DNA of 64,000 bases, from the NCBI GenBank assembly GCA_020636895.1, contig JACJWZ010000003.1:138115-202114 (forward strand), in the 5' to 3' direction. This DNA comes from Thermoleophilales bacterium (GTDB taxonomy: Bacteria; Actinomycetota; Thermoleophilia; Solirubrobacterales; 70-9). The notes beneath the pieces are model-generated. The model was given only the letters and a program-made list of their open reading frames with translations. It was not told the origin of the DNA and did not search any database. Below are positions 1-8,660 of this stretch, one piece after another. A program made the translations under genes and the position numbers. The stretch's first letter is position 1. Every line of letters starts with the position of its first letter.

Positions 1-1162
1 GGTTGTTGGCCGGCAGATCGAGGGCCATCAGCATGACCTCGCTGCCCCACAGCTTCCACTTCGCGTCGGAGGCGGGAACGGCGTTCTTGAACCACGCCTT
101 CTGATCGGCACCGAGCATCGTCCGCGCCGGGTTGTCGCTATCGGCGCAGCCGGCCAGCAGCACGTCGTTGCACGGCTGAAGGTCGCGGTACTGGCGCTGA
201 TCGGTCAGGAACAGCTCCGCGAGGCCGCCGAGACGCACCGAGCCGTAGATCCGGTTCTTGTCGCCCTTGTAGCGCATCCTCGGCATCGACTCGAAGAACG
301 CCTTGTAGCCGTTCTTCCGCCGCTCGAGATAGGGGACCCGACGCGGGGTCTTGTTGTCGTTCTCGAGGTTCTCGGGATCGGTGGAGGCCGAGTCGGGCTG
401 GCTGCCCGCGTAGTTGTCCTCGACCTCGTGGTCGTCCCAGACGTTGACGACGGCGTGCGCCGCCGCGAGCGCCTGCAGGTCCGGGTCGGCCTGCGCCTGG
501 TGGTACTTGGAGCGGTACTCGTCGAGCGTCTGCACGTCGCCGTCGCCGTTGGCGCCGAGCGTGTCGAGGCGGTCGTCGGGACCGGGGTAGTAGCGGTGCT
601 CGTACATGTAGTCGCCGAGGAAGAGAACGAGGTCGAGGTCCTCCTTGGCCAGCGCCGCGTGGGCGTTGTAGTAGCCGGCCTCGTAGTCCTGGCAGGACAT
701 GTAGGCGATCTTGATCGGCATCTTCGAGTCCGGCGGCGGCATCGTCCGGAACTTGCCGACCCGGGACTTCTTGTTCTTGGTCTCGAAGCGGTAGTAGTAC
801 TCCTTGTGCGGCTTCAGGCCGTTGATCCGTTCGTGGACGGTGAAGTCCTGGTTCTTCCTGGCCTTCACCTCCTTCGACTTCACGATCTTCTTGAAGTGCT
901 TGTCGCGGGCGATCTCCAGCGTCACCTTCGAGGTGCGTTCGAGTTCGGAGACGCGCGTCCACAGCGTGATCGCCTTGTGCGTCGGGAAGCCGGAGGACAC
1001 GCCGTGCAGGAACTTTCCGCCCCTCGCGACGGGGACCTTCGCCGCGCGCGCTACGGCGGCGTGGTTGATCAGGGGCGGTGCGGCGACGGCGAACCCCGTC
1101 GCCGCACCGGCAACCAGGAACTCGCGCCTACGCAGGCCGCTTTCGCTTCCGTTCTCGCTCAT
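1..1162 (-). CDS. phoD: PhoD-family alkaline phosphatase/phosphodiesterase (partial, C-terminus off the window)
   Basis: Exported metallophosphoesterase that releases phosphate from phosphomono- and diesters outside the membrane. The N-terminus has a twin-arginine (Tat) signal, RRREFL at residues 11-16, followed by an Ala-rich stretch. PhoD metal-site motifs follow: SCQDYEAGYY with Cys near 157, FLGDYMYEH near 171-179 and WDDHEVEDNY near 232. About 387 residues are visible and the reading frame runs off the left edge. The ATG at 1162 was chosen because GGAGAGAGAG lies directly upstream. A TAGGTT -10 candidate is at 1217-1222 on the minus strand, and a 13-bp palindrome lies at 1251-1263. PhoD enzymes are usually induced by phosphate limitation; no clear Pho box was identified. 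Confidence 0.9.
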   Translation of the reverse strand, partial: MSENGSESGLRRREFLVAGAATGFAVAAPPLINHAAVARAAKVPVARGGKFLHGVSSGFPTHKAITLWTRVSELERTSKVTLEIARDKHFKKIVKSKEVKARKNQDFTVHERINGLKPHKEYYYRFETKNKKSRVGKFRTMPPPDSKMPIKIAYMSCQDYEAGYYNAHAALAKEDLDLVLFLGDYMYEHRYYPGPDDRLDTLGANGDGDVQTLDEYRSKYHQAQADPDLQALAAAHAVVNVWDDHEVEDNYAGSQPDSASTDPENLENDNKTPRRVPYLERRKNGYKAFFESMPRMRYKGDKNRIYGSVRLGGLAELFLTDQRQYRDLQPCNDVLLAGCADSDNPARTMLGADQKAWFKNAVPASDAKWKLWGSEVMLMALDLPANN

Positions 1163-1250
1163 CTCTCTCTCCGATCCGCTCATCCGCGGCGCCGCGGCGC
1201 CCGTGTTGTCTCCCGAAACCTACCCGGCAGGGCGCCGGAGAAGTTAACGA

Positions 1251-1263
1251 CTGGTTCAACCAG
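1251..1263. promoter_or_regulatory. 13-bp palindrome upstream of phoD
   Basis: CTGGTTCAACCAG is a perfect inverted repeat of 6-bp arms around one base. It lies about 30 bp upstream of the phoD -10 candidate, a place where an activator or repressor could sit. Function is inferred from position only. Confidence 0.3.
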
Positions 1264-1300
1264 AGGCGCCGGTTGGCACCCTCGAGATCCCCAACACCGT

Positions 1301-3454
1301 CTACGCCGCCTCGATGCGGACGGCGACGTTGTTGAAGGCGGCGTTGCCGGTGACGGCGTCGCGGACCGCGGGGTCGGTGATGTCGTTGACGCTCGCGCCC
1401 GGCAGCGAGGCGGCATGCTTCCAACCGACCCCCTCGCGGCGCCCGTGCCCGTATCCGTGCGGGACGGAGACGACGCCGGGCCGGACGTCCTCGCTGATCT
1501 CGAGCGGGACCTCGATCTCGCCGATCCTCGAGATGACCCTGACGACCGCCCCTTCCTCGAGCGCGCGTGACCCTGCATCGTCGGGGTGGAGCATCGCCGT
1601 GCAGCGGTCGGCGCCCTTGGTGAGGCGGCGGCTGTTGTGCATCCACGAGTTGTTCGAGCGCAGGTTCCGGCGGCCGATCAGCGTCAGGTCAAAGCCGTCC
1701 TCGGCGTCGCGCTCGGCCTGGGCGACCTGCTCGTCGAGGTCCGCGGCCGCCTCGAGGAAGACCGCCGGCGCCAACGCCACCCGGTCGTCCGCGGTCAGCA
1801 GCGCCCCCGGCAGGCGCGGCTCCAGCGGGCCGAGATCGATCCCGTGCTTCGCCGCCTTCACCTTCCTCATCGTCAACCCCTTGAAGGGGCCGCGGCGAAG
1901 GACGCCGTAGGGGCCGGACGCGAGCGCGGCGTCAACGATCCGGGCGGGCGAGGCGACGCGGGCGGCGAGCGAGAACGCGCGCCTGCGGGTGAGCACGCCG
2001 CCGCCGAGCCTGCGCGTGAGCCCGTTGAGGATCTCCCAGTCCTCCTTGCCGCCCTCCTGCTTCGGTACCGCGGGAGGGTTCCAGCGAATCGTGTTGCGGA
2101 CCGAGACGAGCGGGAAGACGACGTCGACCTCGCCCCTCTCCAGCACCGACACCGGCGGCAGGATGACGTCGGCGTGGCGCGAGGTCTCGGTCACGTAGGC
2201 GTCGATCGAGACCATCCAGTCGAGCCGCTCGAACGCCGCGTCGAGCTGCCGGCCGCCAGGCGTCGACATGACGGGGTTGCCGGCGTAGACGACGAGGCCG
2301 CGGACCTGCCCCTCCCCCGGCGTCGTGATCTCCTTGGCGAGCCCCGCCACCGGCACCTCGCCGTTGAGCTCCGGCAGGCCGCTGAGGCGCTGATGCCAGC
2401 GGCCGTGGCCGCGTTCGCCCCCGCGGCGGGCGAGGCGGAGGGTGAGCGTCAGGTCGAGGAACGGCTCCGGGAACATCGCCCCGCCGGGGCGGTCGAGGTT
2501 GCCGGTGACCGCGTTGAGGACGTTGATCAGCCAGTGGACCAGGGTGCCGGTGCGCTGCTGGCAGACGCCGACGCGGCCGTAGGCGACCGCCGAGTCCGCC
2601 GTCGCGAACTCCCGCGCGAGCCGTTCGATCTCGGCGGCTTCGACCCCGGCGAGCGGCGCGGCGCGCTCCGGGTTCCAGTCGGCGGCGAGGGCGGCGACCT
2701 GGTCGGCGCCCGTGCAGAGATCGGGCACCTCGTCGAGGCCCTCGGCGAAGATCACGTTGAGGATCCCGAGCAGCAGATGGACGTCGCCGCCGGGCCGGAC
2801 GGCGACGTGGCGGGACGCGGAGGCGGCCGTCTCGGTCCGCCGCGGATCGACCACGACCACCGTGCCGCCGCGCTTGACGATGTCGCGGAGGCGGTGGCGC
2901 GCGCCGGGCGCGGTCATCAGCGAGCCGTTGGAGACAGACGGGTTGGCGCCGAGCACGAGCAGGTAGTCGGTGCGATCGATGTCGGGGATCGGGAAGAGGC
3001 CGAGGTTCCCGAACATCTCCGCCGAGGTGCGGTGCTGGGGAAGCTGGTCGGTCGAGGTCGCCGAGGAGTGGTTCCGGCCCCCGATCGCCTCGCGCAGGGA
3101 GGTCGCCGACAGAAGCGACCAGCCGTGCGCGGCCGGGTTGCCGAAGTAGGTGGCGACCGCATCCTCGCCGCCCGCCTCGCGGACGCGGCGCAACCCTGCG
3201 GCGGCGAGGTCGAGCGCCTCGTCCCAATCCATCTCCTCCCAGCCGTCGGCGACCTTGCGGACGGGCCGGCGAAGGCGGTCGGGATCGGTGTAGAGGTCGA
3301 CCAGCGCGGCCGCCTTCGGGCAGATGTAGCCCCGCGACATGTGGTCGTCGGGATCGCCCTCGATCCGCTTCACCTCGGCGCCGTCGACGTGAATGCGCAG
3401 ACCGCAATGGGCCTCGCAGAGGTTGCACTGCCGATGCACCGTCTCCACGGGCAT
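1301..3454 (-). CDS. Molybdopterin-dependent oxidoreductase (formate dehydrogenase/DMSO reductase superfamily)
   Basis: Bis-molybdopterin enzyme of 717 aa with an N-terminal [4Fe-4S] site: Cys10, Cys13, Cys17 and Cys45 (CNLCEAHC, then YICPKA). Molybdopterin-binding stretches follow, including VLGANPSVSN, VVVDPRRTETA and a C-terminal dinucleotide-binding domain with GRRNLRSNNSWMHN. No Tat signal is present, so the enzyme is probably cytoplasmic. No Cys or selenocysteine is evident at the metal-ligand position, where Ser appears. Translation probably starts at the ATG at 3454, 25 bp after the FAD-oxidase gene; GAAGG lies just upstream. No small iron-sulfur or membrane subunit is adjacent, so the electron partner is unknown. 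The substrate cannot be assigned from sequence. Confidence 0.85.
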   Translation of the reverse strand: MPVETVHRQCNLCEAHCGLRIHVDGAEVKRIEGDPDDHMSRGYICPKAAALVDLYTDPDRLRRPVRKVADGWEEMDWDEALDLAAAGLRRVREAGGEDAVATYFGNPAAHGWSLLSATSLREAIGGRNHSSATSTDQLPQHRTSAEMFGNLGLFPIPDIDRTDYLLVLGANPSVSNGSLMTAPGARHRLRDIVKRGGTVVVVDPRRTETAASASRHVAVRPGGDVHLLLGILNVIFAEGLDEVPDLCTGADQVAALAADWNPERAAPLAGVEAAEIERLAREFATADSAVAYGRVGVCQQRTGTLVHWLINVLNAVTGNLDRPGGAMFPEPFLDLTLTLRLARRGGERGHGRWHQRLSGLPELNGEVPVAGLAKEITTPGEGQVRGLVVYAGNPVMSTPGGRQLDAAFERLDWMVSIDAYVTETSRHADVILPPVSVLERGEVDVVFPLVSVRNTIRWNPPAVPKQEGGKEDWEILNGLTRRLGGGVLTRRRAFSLAARVASPARIVDAALASGPYGVLRRGPFKGLTMRKVKAAKHGIDLGPLEPRLPGALLTADDRVALAPAVFLEAAADLDEQVAQAERDAEDGFDLTLIGRRNLRSNNSWMHNSRRLTKGADRCTAMLHPDDAGSRALEEGAVVRVISRIGEIEVPLEISEDVRPGVVSVPHGYGHGRREGVGWKHAASLPGASVNDITDPAVRDAVTGNAAFNNVAVRIEAA

Positions 3455-3479
3455 GGCCTTCAGACTCGCAGGTCGGCGG

Positions 3480-4856
3480 TCAGCCCGCGTCGTGGTTGGA
3501 GACGATGAGACCGCCGGGGTCGTAGGCCGCGCGGACATCCGCGAGACGGACCGCCGCCTCCTCCGGGAACGATCCGCGCCAATCCGGGTTCTGCTCCGCG
3601 AAGCCGAGCAGGGTGCGCTCCGATGTCCACGGCTCCATCCGCTCGCCGATCGCCGCGAACGTGGCCTCCACCCCGGCCCGCGCCTCCGGCACCGGGACCG
3701 GGCCGATCGCCCCGAGCATGTACGGGGACGAGAGCGAGTCGAGCGCGCCGTTGGCGGCGTCGCCGCGGGCGAGGGCGCCGCCGAGGTGGCGGATCTCGAG
3801 GTGGATGAGAGGCACGTCGGCCTCCGGTCCGGCGAGCTCGACGTAGGCCGCGACCGCGTCGTCGCCGAGCTCGTCGAGCGGCGCCCCGAAGGCCAGCGCG
3901 GGAACCGGGTCGGGCGGGTCACCGGCGATCTCCGCGAGCGCCGGCGCGGGCACCTCCCCCGTCTGGTCGAGGTAGGGGTCGGCGGCCGCGCGCAGCGGCG
4001 CGAGCAGCTCCTCGCCGTCGTCGGCCGAGCCCCGGAACGCGAAGGTGACACCTACGAGAGCCCGGCCCCGAAGCGGGTCCGGCACCTCGGGGAACGGCGG
4101 GAAGCGCACGAGCTTGAGGGTCGAGGCGAGCTCCTCGGGGGCCGCCGCGGTGAGGTCCCGCCAGGCGGTCGCGATCTCGGACGCGCGCTCGATCTCCCAG
4201 AGCAGCCCGCCCGCGTAGGCCGAGGTCATCTCGAAGAGGTCGACCTCCATCCCGGTGACGATCGCGTGCGACCCGCCGCCGCCGCGCAGCGCCCAGAAGA
4301 GGTCCGGCTCGGAGTCGGCCGCGGCTGTCCGCTGCTCGCCGTCGGCGGTGACGACGTCGAAGCTGCGGACGTTGTTGCACGCCCACCCACGCGAGCGTCC
4401 GACCCAGGCGTGGCCGCCGCCCGCGTGGTAGCCGACGAGGCCGACGGTCCCCGAGGAGCCGTGCATCGCCGCGAGCCCATGCTCGGCCGCGGGCCCGACG
4501 ACGTTGCGCCACTGCGCCCCGGCTCCCGCCCGGGCGCCGCCCGCGGCGGGGTCGATGGAGACGTCGGTCAGGCGCGAGAGCTTGAGCAGGACGGCTCCGC
4601 TCAGGTCGGGGACGGAGCCGGCGCCGTGGCCGGTTCCCTGCGGCGCGACGCGAAGCCCGTTGTCGGTCGCGAAGAGAACGGTGGAGGCGACGTCGTCGGC
4701 CGACTCGGCGAGGACGACCGCCGCCGGGTGCTGGTCGGCGGCGAGGTTCCAGGCCTGCCGCGAGGGGTCGTAAGCCGCCTCGCCCGGAAGGACCACGTCG
4801 CCGCCGATCGTCTCGCGCAGGCGCTCGACGTCGCCCTCGTTCAGATCACCGCTCAT
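3480..4856 (-). CDS. FAD-linked oxidase, berberine-bridge-enzyme-like
   Basis: A 458-aa flavoprotein of the PCMH/BBE type. An N-terminal FAD-binding domain carries GTGHGA (its His is the usual 8-alpha covalent FAD attachment residue) and GYHAGGGHAW. A C-terminal BBE segment ends in YDPGGLIVSNHD. The second Cys attachment of bicovalent enzymes is absent (GTVGLVGY at that place). No signal peptide is seen. AAGGAG eight bases before the ATG supports the start. It lies 25 bp upstream of the molybdopterin oxidoreductase in the same direction, so the two are probably co-transcribed redox enzymes. The substrate is unknown; family members oxidise sugars, alkaloids and polyketides. Confidence 0.82.
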   Translation of the reverse strand: MSGDLNEGDVERLRETIGGDVVLPGEAAYDPSRQAWNLAADQHPAAVVLAESADDVASTVLFATDNGLRVAPQGTGHGAGSVPDLSGAVLLKLSRLTDVSIDPAAGGARAGAGAQWRNVVGPAAEHGLAAMHGSSGTVGLVGYHAGGGHAWVGRSRGWACNNVRSFDVVTADGEQRTAAADSEPDLFWALRGGGGSHAIVTGMEVDLFEMTSAYAGGLLWEIERASEIATAWRDLTAAAPEELASTLKLVRFPPFPEVPDPLRGRALVGVTFAFRGSADDGEELLAPLRAAADPYLDQTGEVPAPALAEIAGDPPDPVPALAFGAPLDELGDDAVAAYVELAGPEADVPLIHLEIRHLGGALARGDAANGALDSLSSPYMLGAIGPVPVPEARAGVEATFAAIGERMEPWTSERTLLGFAEQNPDWRGSFPEEAAVRLADVRAAYDPGGLIVSNHDAG

Positions 4857-4926
4857 CTCGCCGCTCCTTGCCGTCGCTGACCAGCCCGGACCCTAGCCGT
4901 TGGCCGTGCCGGCCGGAGCGACTCCC

Positions 4927-4976
4927 GTCGAACGTCCCGGAGTAGGCGCTGGAGGCCCCGTTGCGGGACGTTCGAC
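4927..4976. repeat. Inverted-repeat element, family 1 (relative, copy D)
   Basis: A 50-bp element with perfect 13-bp arms, GTCGAACGTCCCG at 4927-4939 and CGGGACGTTCGAC at 4964-4976, around a 24-nt centre. It shares the CGAACGT...ACGTTCG ends of the elements at 40637, 62994 and 63094. It lies between the FAD-oxidase start and the DUF1254 gene stop. A further partial run of ACGTTC motifs follows at about 4993-5015. Confidence 0.55.
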
Positions 4977-5044
4977 CTGAGCTCTGCGGAGGGTCGACGT
5001 TCTCGGGACGTTCGGTGTGGGTTCGCCAGCTCGCGTCGCCCGGC

Positions 5045-6499
5045 TCAGCCGACCTGGACGACTCCCGGCGGCCGCCAGGCGCCGGAGCGGGCCGCCTTGC
5101 TCGGCCCGTAGAGGCGGAGGCTGAGGCGGAAGTTCCCCGTCGCCGGCGAGGGCAGCCAGTTGACCGTCGGGTCGTTCGGATCGGTCGCCTGGATGGCGAT
5201 CACGATGGAGCCGTCGGACTGCTTGACGAGCGGCGGATGACTGGGGCCGATGGAGTAGCGGTCGAGGGGGTTGTCGACGAGGTATCCGGACCCGTCGTAC
5301 ATCGTCAGCGACCAGAAGAACCTGGCGGGCGGCGCATCGCCGGGCGCGAAGGTGAGCCGGTACTGGTTCGCGCCGTTGTAGAGGGCGCCGGTGCCGTCGG
5401 TGATCCCCGACGGGTAGATCGCCTCGTCGGGAGTGTTGGCGCCGAGCCCGACGATCGCGATGAGCGCCCGGAACTCGTAGTCGGTGCCGTAGTCGCCGAT
5501 GTTGGAGGGGGGCAGGAGCCAACCCGCGGTCTTCTGGGCCTCGGTGAGGACGTTGAGGCGGGCGCGTCCCGGCAGCCCGGCCGCCTCGTCGGCGATCCCC
5601 TTGTACAGAGCCGCCTGCGCGTCGGCGCCGAGGCCCTGGCCGTCACCGGGCAGTCCGGGTCCGATGCCGACGGTCTCCAGTTGGTCGAGCAACGGCTTGT
5701 CGCGCTTCGGCGGTGGGTTGTCGTCCAGCGCCTTGTTGAGCGCGGCGATGAACTCAGGCCCGGTCGTCGGGGTCGGGAACGTCTTCGGCTCCCCGGGCTT
5801 GCAGCCCTTCTTGAACTTCTTGGCCTTGCCCTTGAGGTTGGTGAGCCCGTACTTGGACATCAACTTCTGGGCCTTGCGCTGGTCCTTGGCGTCGGTCGCC
5901 AGGGTGCGCCCGATCAGCCAGACGCGGCGGTAGTCGGACTTGATCACCCGGGCGCCCTTCGGCTTCTTGCCCTTCCCCGCGTGGCCCTTCCACTTGATCA
6001 CGTAGCTGCCGGCCTTGCCGCCGTCCTCGCGCAGGCCCGGGATGTCGATCACGTTCGTGTACGGATCGAGGAACTCGAAGCTGTAGTAGCGCTTGCCCAT
6101 GGCGGGGTGGCTGATCACCATCGGACCCTTGCCTAGGTCGAGATGGGCGATGGAGTAGAGGGTGTCGGTGTTCGGCGCGACCACGGTCCGAGCGGTCGCG
6201 TTGGCGAAGCCGCCCGCGTGAGAGAACGAGTTGACGGGCGCCTCCCCGTGGTCGGTCGGGCACTTGACGCTCGTCATCTCCCGCCGCACACGAGTGAACT
6301 CGAGCAGCGGGAAGCCGTAGTCGTAGGCCTGCTTGCCGAGCGATGCGGCCTGCTCAGGCGTGACGGCCGTCTGCCGCGCGGACGCGGATCCCGGAACGAC
6401 GGCGAGGGTGACGGCGAGGACGATGGCCCCGAGCAGCGGGCCGATCCGGCGAGACAGAGCGCCGCGGAGCCGTGCGCTGTTGACGACTGGTCGATTCAT
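5045..6499 (-). CDS. Secreted DUF1254/DUF1214 domain protein
   Basis: A 484-aa protein with a Sec-type signal peptide (hydrophobic residues about 23-36, cleavage near ASA-RQ). The N-terminal DUF1254 region contains YDYGFPLLEFTRVRR and VVAPNTDTLYS. The C-terminal DUF1214 region contains FFWSLTMYDGSGYLVDNP and ends after an RLYGP motif. A Lys-rich segment lies in between. Members of this family are widespread exported proteins without an established enzymatic role. The ATG at 6499 begins the signal peptide; upstream in-frame codons have no signal features. No strong ribosome site is visible. It is divergent from the repeat protein at 6637. Confidence 0.85.
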   Translation of the reverse strand: MNRPVVNSARLRGALSRRIGPLLGAIVLAVTLAVVPGSASARQTAVTPEQAASLGKQAYDYGFPLLEFTRVRREMTSVKCPTDHGEAPVNSFSHAGGFANATARTVVAPNTDTLYSIAHLDLGKGPMVISHPAMGKRYYSFEFLDPYTNVIDIPGLREDGGKAGSYVIKWKGHAGKGKKPKGARVIKSDYRRVWLIGRTLATDAKDQRKAQKLMSKYGLTNLKGKAKKFKKGCKPGEPKTFPTPTTGPEFIAALNKALDDNPPPKRDKPLLDQLETVGIGPGLPGDGQGLGADAQAALYKGIADEAAGLPGRARLNVLTEAQKTAGWLLPPSNIGDYGTDYEFRALIAIVGLGANTPDEAIYPSGITDGTGALYNGANQYRLTFAPGDAPPARFFWSLTMYDGSGYLVDNPLDRYSIGPSHPPLVKQSDGSIVIAIQATDPNDPTVNWLPSPATGNFRLSLRLYGPSKAARSGAWRPPGVVQVG

Positions 6500-6572
6500 C
6501 GCGGACAGATCTAAGCGACTTGCGCCGCCACGTGCGGCAGGCGCCGGCAACGAAGACCACGGCAAAGACACC

Positions 6573-6601
6573 TTCACACGGCGCGCGATCCCGACTATGT
6601 T
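6573..6601 (+). promoter_or_regulatory. Sigma-70-type promoter of the repeat-protein gene
   Basis: TTCACA at 6573-6578 and TATGTT at 6596-6601 are separated by 17 bp. This predicts a leader of about 30 nt that carries the GAGGAGG ribosome site of the gene at 6637. Confidence 0.55.
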
Positions 6602-6636
6602 GGACGCAAGTGGCAGCGAGCCGAGGAGGTTTCGAC

Positions 6637-7278
6637 GTGAAGACAGGATCCAGACTGCCGTCGCCGGGGTTGATCGTGGGGCTGATCGCTCTACTCGTCG
6701 CGATGAGTGGGGTCGCATTCGCAGCGGGGAAGATCGGCGGCAAGGACATCAAGTCCGGCGCGATCAAGGCCTCGAAGATCAAGGACGGCGCAGTGAAGGA
6801 GAAGAAGCTCGCCAACGGCGCTGTGACCGCGGACAAGATCGCGCCTGGCGCGGTCGGTTCCGGGGCCATCGCCGACGAAGCGGTGACCACATCGAAGCTG
6901 GATCCGTCCGAGCGCTCGGAGGCGTTCGCCTCTAGCCATTCCCAGGTGAGCCTCCCGAGCGCGACCGACACGGTCGCCATCCAGGCGACTCTGCCGACGG
7001 GCAACTTCGTCATGACCGTGTCAGCGGAGATCGGCAACTCGAGCGGGGCCGCCAACTCGGTCGCATGTGACCTGCTGGACGCCAACAACCCTGTCGCGTC
7101 GTCGATCACCGCGCTGACCTCCCTCAACACCTTCCAGGACTCGATCAGCCTGACCGGGGTCTCCGACGGCGGGATCGTGCGGCTGCGCTGCAACCCTGAC
7201 GCAGGTGCGGCGATCCGCAACCTCGTGCTGACCGCGGTCCGGGTCGGCAGCGTCGAGACGCTGCCCTCGACCCCGTAG
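6637..7278 (+). CDS. Exported protein with short G-A-I/V-x-x-x-K-I repeats
   Basis: A 213-aa protein with one hydrophobic N-terminal segment (about residues 10-27: signal peptide or anchor) ending near FAAGKIGG. Six or so tandem pentapeptide-like units follow, such as IKSGAIKASKIKDGAVKEKK, out to about residue 75. A C-terminal beta-rich domain contains two Cys (ACDLL and LRCNP) that may form a disulfide. The GTG start is chosen because GAGGAGG lies seven bases upstream and the signal sequence starts there. The N-terminal repeat type is common in Solirubrobacterales exported proteins, from memory; its function is not known. A hairpin follows the gene. Confidence 0.7.
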   Translation: MKTGSRLPSPGLIVGLIALLVAMSGVAFAAGKIGGKDIKSGAIKASKIKDGAVKEKKLANGAVTADKIAPGAVGSGAIADEAVTTSKLDPSERSEAFASSHSQVSLPSATDTVAIQATLPTGNFVMTVSAEIGNSSGAANSVACDLLDANNPVASSITALTSLNTFQDSISLTGVSDGGIVRLRCNPDAGAAIRNLVLTAVRVGSVETLPSTP

Positions 7279-7304
7279 GGAAGCAACGCCGACGCAAGGC
7301 CCCA

Positions 7305-7331
7305 CCCGCTCCTGGCGCGATCAGGAGCGGG
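7305..7331. terminator. Hairpin between convergent genes
   Basis: CCCGCTCCTG and CAGGAGCGGG form a perfect 10-bp stem around a 7-nt loop. It lies between the convergent repeat-protein and M28 peptidase genes and overlaps the last codons of the peptidase. There is no U-tract, so bidirectional terminator function is inferred. Confidence 0.5.
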
Positions 7332-8643
7332 TCGTCGGGGCGAGTGCGCGCGCGATCGCCTCGGCGAGATCGACCGCGCGTTCGACGGTCGCGTAGTCGA
7401 TGTTCTCCGGCGTGTCGCTCATCAGGTGGTAGTTCGACATCGCCTTGAAGCGGTTCATCGAGGCGATCGTCGCGATCGGGTAGCCGGCGCGGCTGGGGAT
7501 CACCGCGTCGGTGGAGTTGCGCCAGCGCATCCCCCGGCGCATCGGGATGCCCGAGCGCTCCGCCTCGCGGGCGATCAGGTCGCGGAAGGGGCGGTCGTAG
7601 TAGTCCTCCATGACGACCGTCCCCTCCCCCTCCATCAGAACCAGGTGCGGGGAGCCGACCGTCTCGACGTTGAGGAACCAGGTGCGCTCGCGGTCGAACT
7701 CGGGGAAGTGGCGCTCGGCGAAGCCGTAGATGCCGCCCTGGCAGACCTCCTCGGCGCCGAGAGAGACGAGCAGCAAGCGGACGCCGGCGATCGGCCGCTC
7801 CGCGAGGCGCTCTGAAAGGGCGACGAGCGTCGCGACGGCCGTCAGGTTGTCGTTGGCGCCGGGGACGATCGGGCTGCGGGCGATGTCGGCCAGGATCGCC
7901 GCCGCGAGCGCGCTCATGGCCGCGCCGGCCGCAGTGAGTCCGCGCCTTCCGGTCAGGGCGCCGAGCCCCGCGAGGGTGGGGCCGGCGAGCGTCGCCCACC
8001 AATTCGGGAAGGTGGTGTCCATCCGCTCGATCACCCCGGGTAGGTGGTCGGCGACCCACTGCTGCCCGCCCTGGTCGAAGAAGGCGCCGGTCGGGGCGGC
8101 GTCGTGGTGGGCCATGACGACGAGCGTGCGCTCGGCGCCGGGATCGCCGGCCTCGGCGACGACGTTCTGCGTCGGCTTGGGCTCCTGCGTGGCGCGGCGG
8201 GCGAAACGCGGGCCGTTGGAGACGTCGTCGGCGATCAGACCGGCGGCGGCGAGGGCGGCGGCGGCAGCCGGGATGCGGGCGCGGCGGCTCCACAGCGCGG
8301 CTCCGCCGGCAGCGGCGGCGGCGGCGCAGAGGGCGCTGATCAGGGGTGCATAGCCGTCGAGGAAGGTGGTTTCCTCGATCCGGGAGTCGCGGGCGCCGGC
8401 CACCTCGAGCCTGGAGACGATCCACTCCGCGGCCGCCCGCTCACCGTCGGAGCCGGCCCGCCGCTCGATCGGCGCCAGCATCTCGATCACCTCGCGCAGC
8501 GTCGTCTCGGTGGATCCGGTCGCCCCGCTGGCGCCGCTCACCCCGCGCCCTCCGCTGGCCCCGCTCTCGCCGCTGGCCCCGCTCTCGCCGGTCGCCCCGC
8601 TACCGCCGCTGGCCCCGCTCCCGCCGCTCAACTCGGTCTCCAT
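7321..8643 (-). CDS. M28-family zinc aminopeptidase-like protein, membrane associated
   Basis: A 440-aa protein with an M28 metallopeptidase core. Zinc-ligand motifs are AHHD (His179-Asp181), GANDN, GAEEV and YHLMSDTPENID. Two Ala-rich hydrophobic stretches (about 100-137 and 225-255) may be membrane segments. Residues 7-44 are low-complexity Gly/Ser/Ala/Glu repeats encoded by near-identical short DNA units. No Sec signal precedes the repeats. The ATG at 8643 is six bases downstream of a TACGAT hexamer, suggesting a leaderless mRNA. The likely role is removal of N-terminal residues from peptides; the substrate is not known. Confidence 0.8.
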   Translation of the reverse strand: METELSGGSGASGGSGATGESGASGESGASGGRGVSGASGATGSTETTLREVIEMLAPIERRAGSDGERAAAEWIVSRLEVAGARDSRIEETTFLDGYAPLISALCAAAAAAGGAALWSRRARIPAAAAALAAAGLIADDVSNGPRFARRATQEPKPTQNVVAEAGDPGAERTLVVMAHHDAAPTGAFFDQGGQQWVADHLPGVIERMDTTFPNWWATLAGPTLAGLGALTGRRGLTAAGAAMSALAAAILADIARSPIVPGANDNLTAVATLVALSERLAERPIAGVRLLLVSLGAEEVCQGGIYGFAERHFPEFDRERTWFLNVETVGSPHLVLMEGEGTVVMEDYYDRPFRDLIAREAERSGIPMRRGMRWRNSTDAVIPSRAGYPIATIASMNRFKAMSNYHLMSDTPENIDYATVERAVDLAEAIARALAPTTRS

Positions 8644-8649
8644 CGAGCG

Positions 8650-8655
8650 ATCGTA
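8650..8655 (-). promoter_or_regulatory. -10 element, probably leaderless (M28 peptidase)
   Basis: TACGAT on the minus strand ends six bases before the ATG and no ribosome site is present, so the transcript probably begins at or next to the start codon. Confidence 0.5.
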
Positions 8656-8660
8656 TTCAC

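Noticed and set aside
1301..3454. Selenocysteine in the molybdopterin oxidoreductase
   Set aside because: No in-frame TGA interrupts the frame at the metal-ligand region; the position reads Ser.
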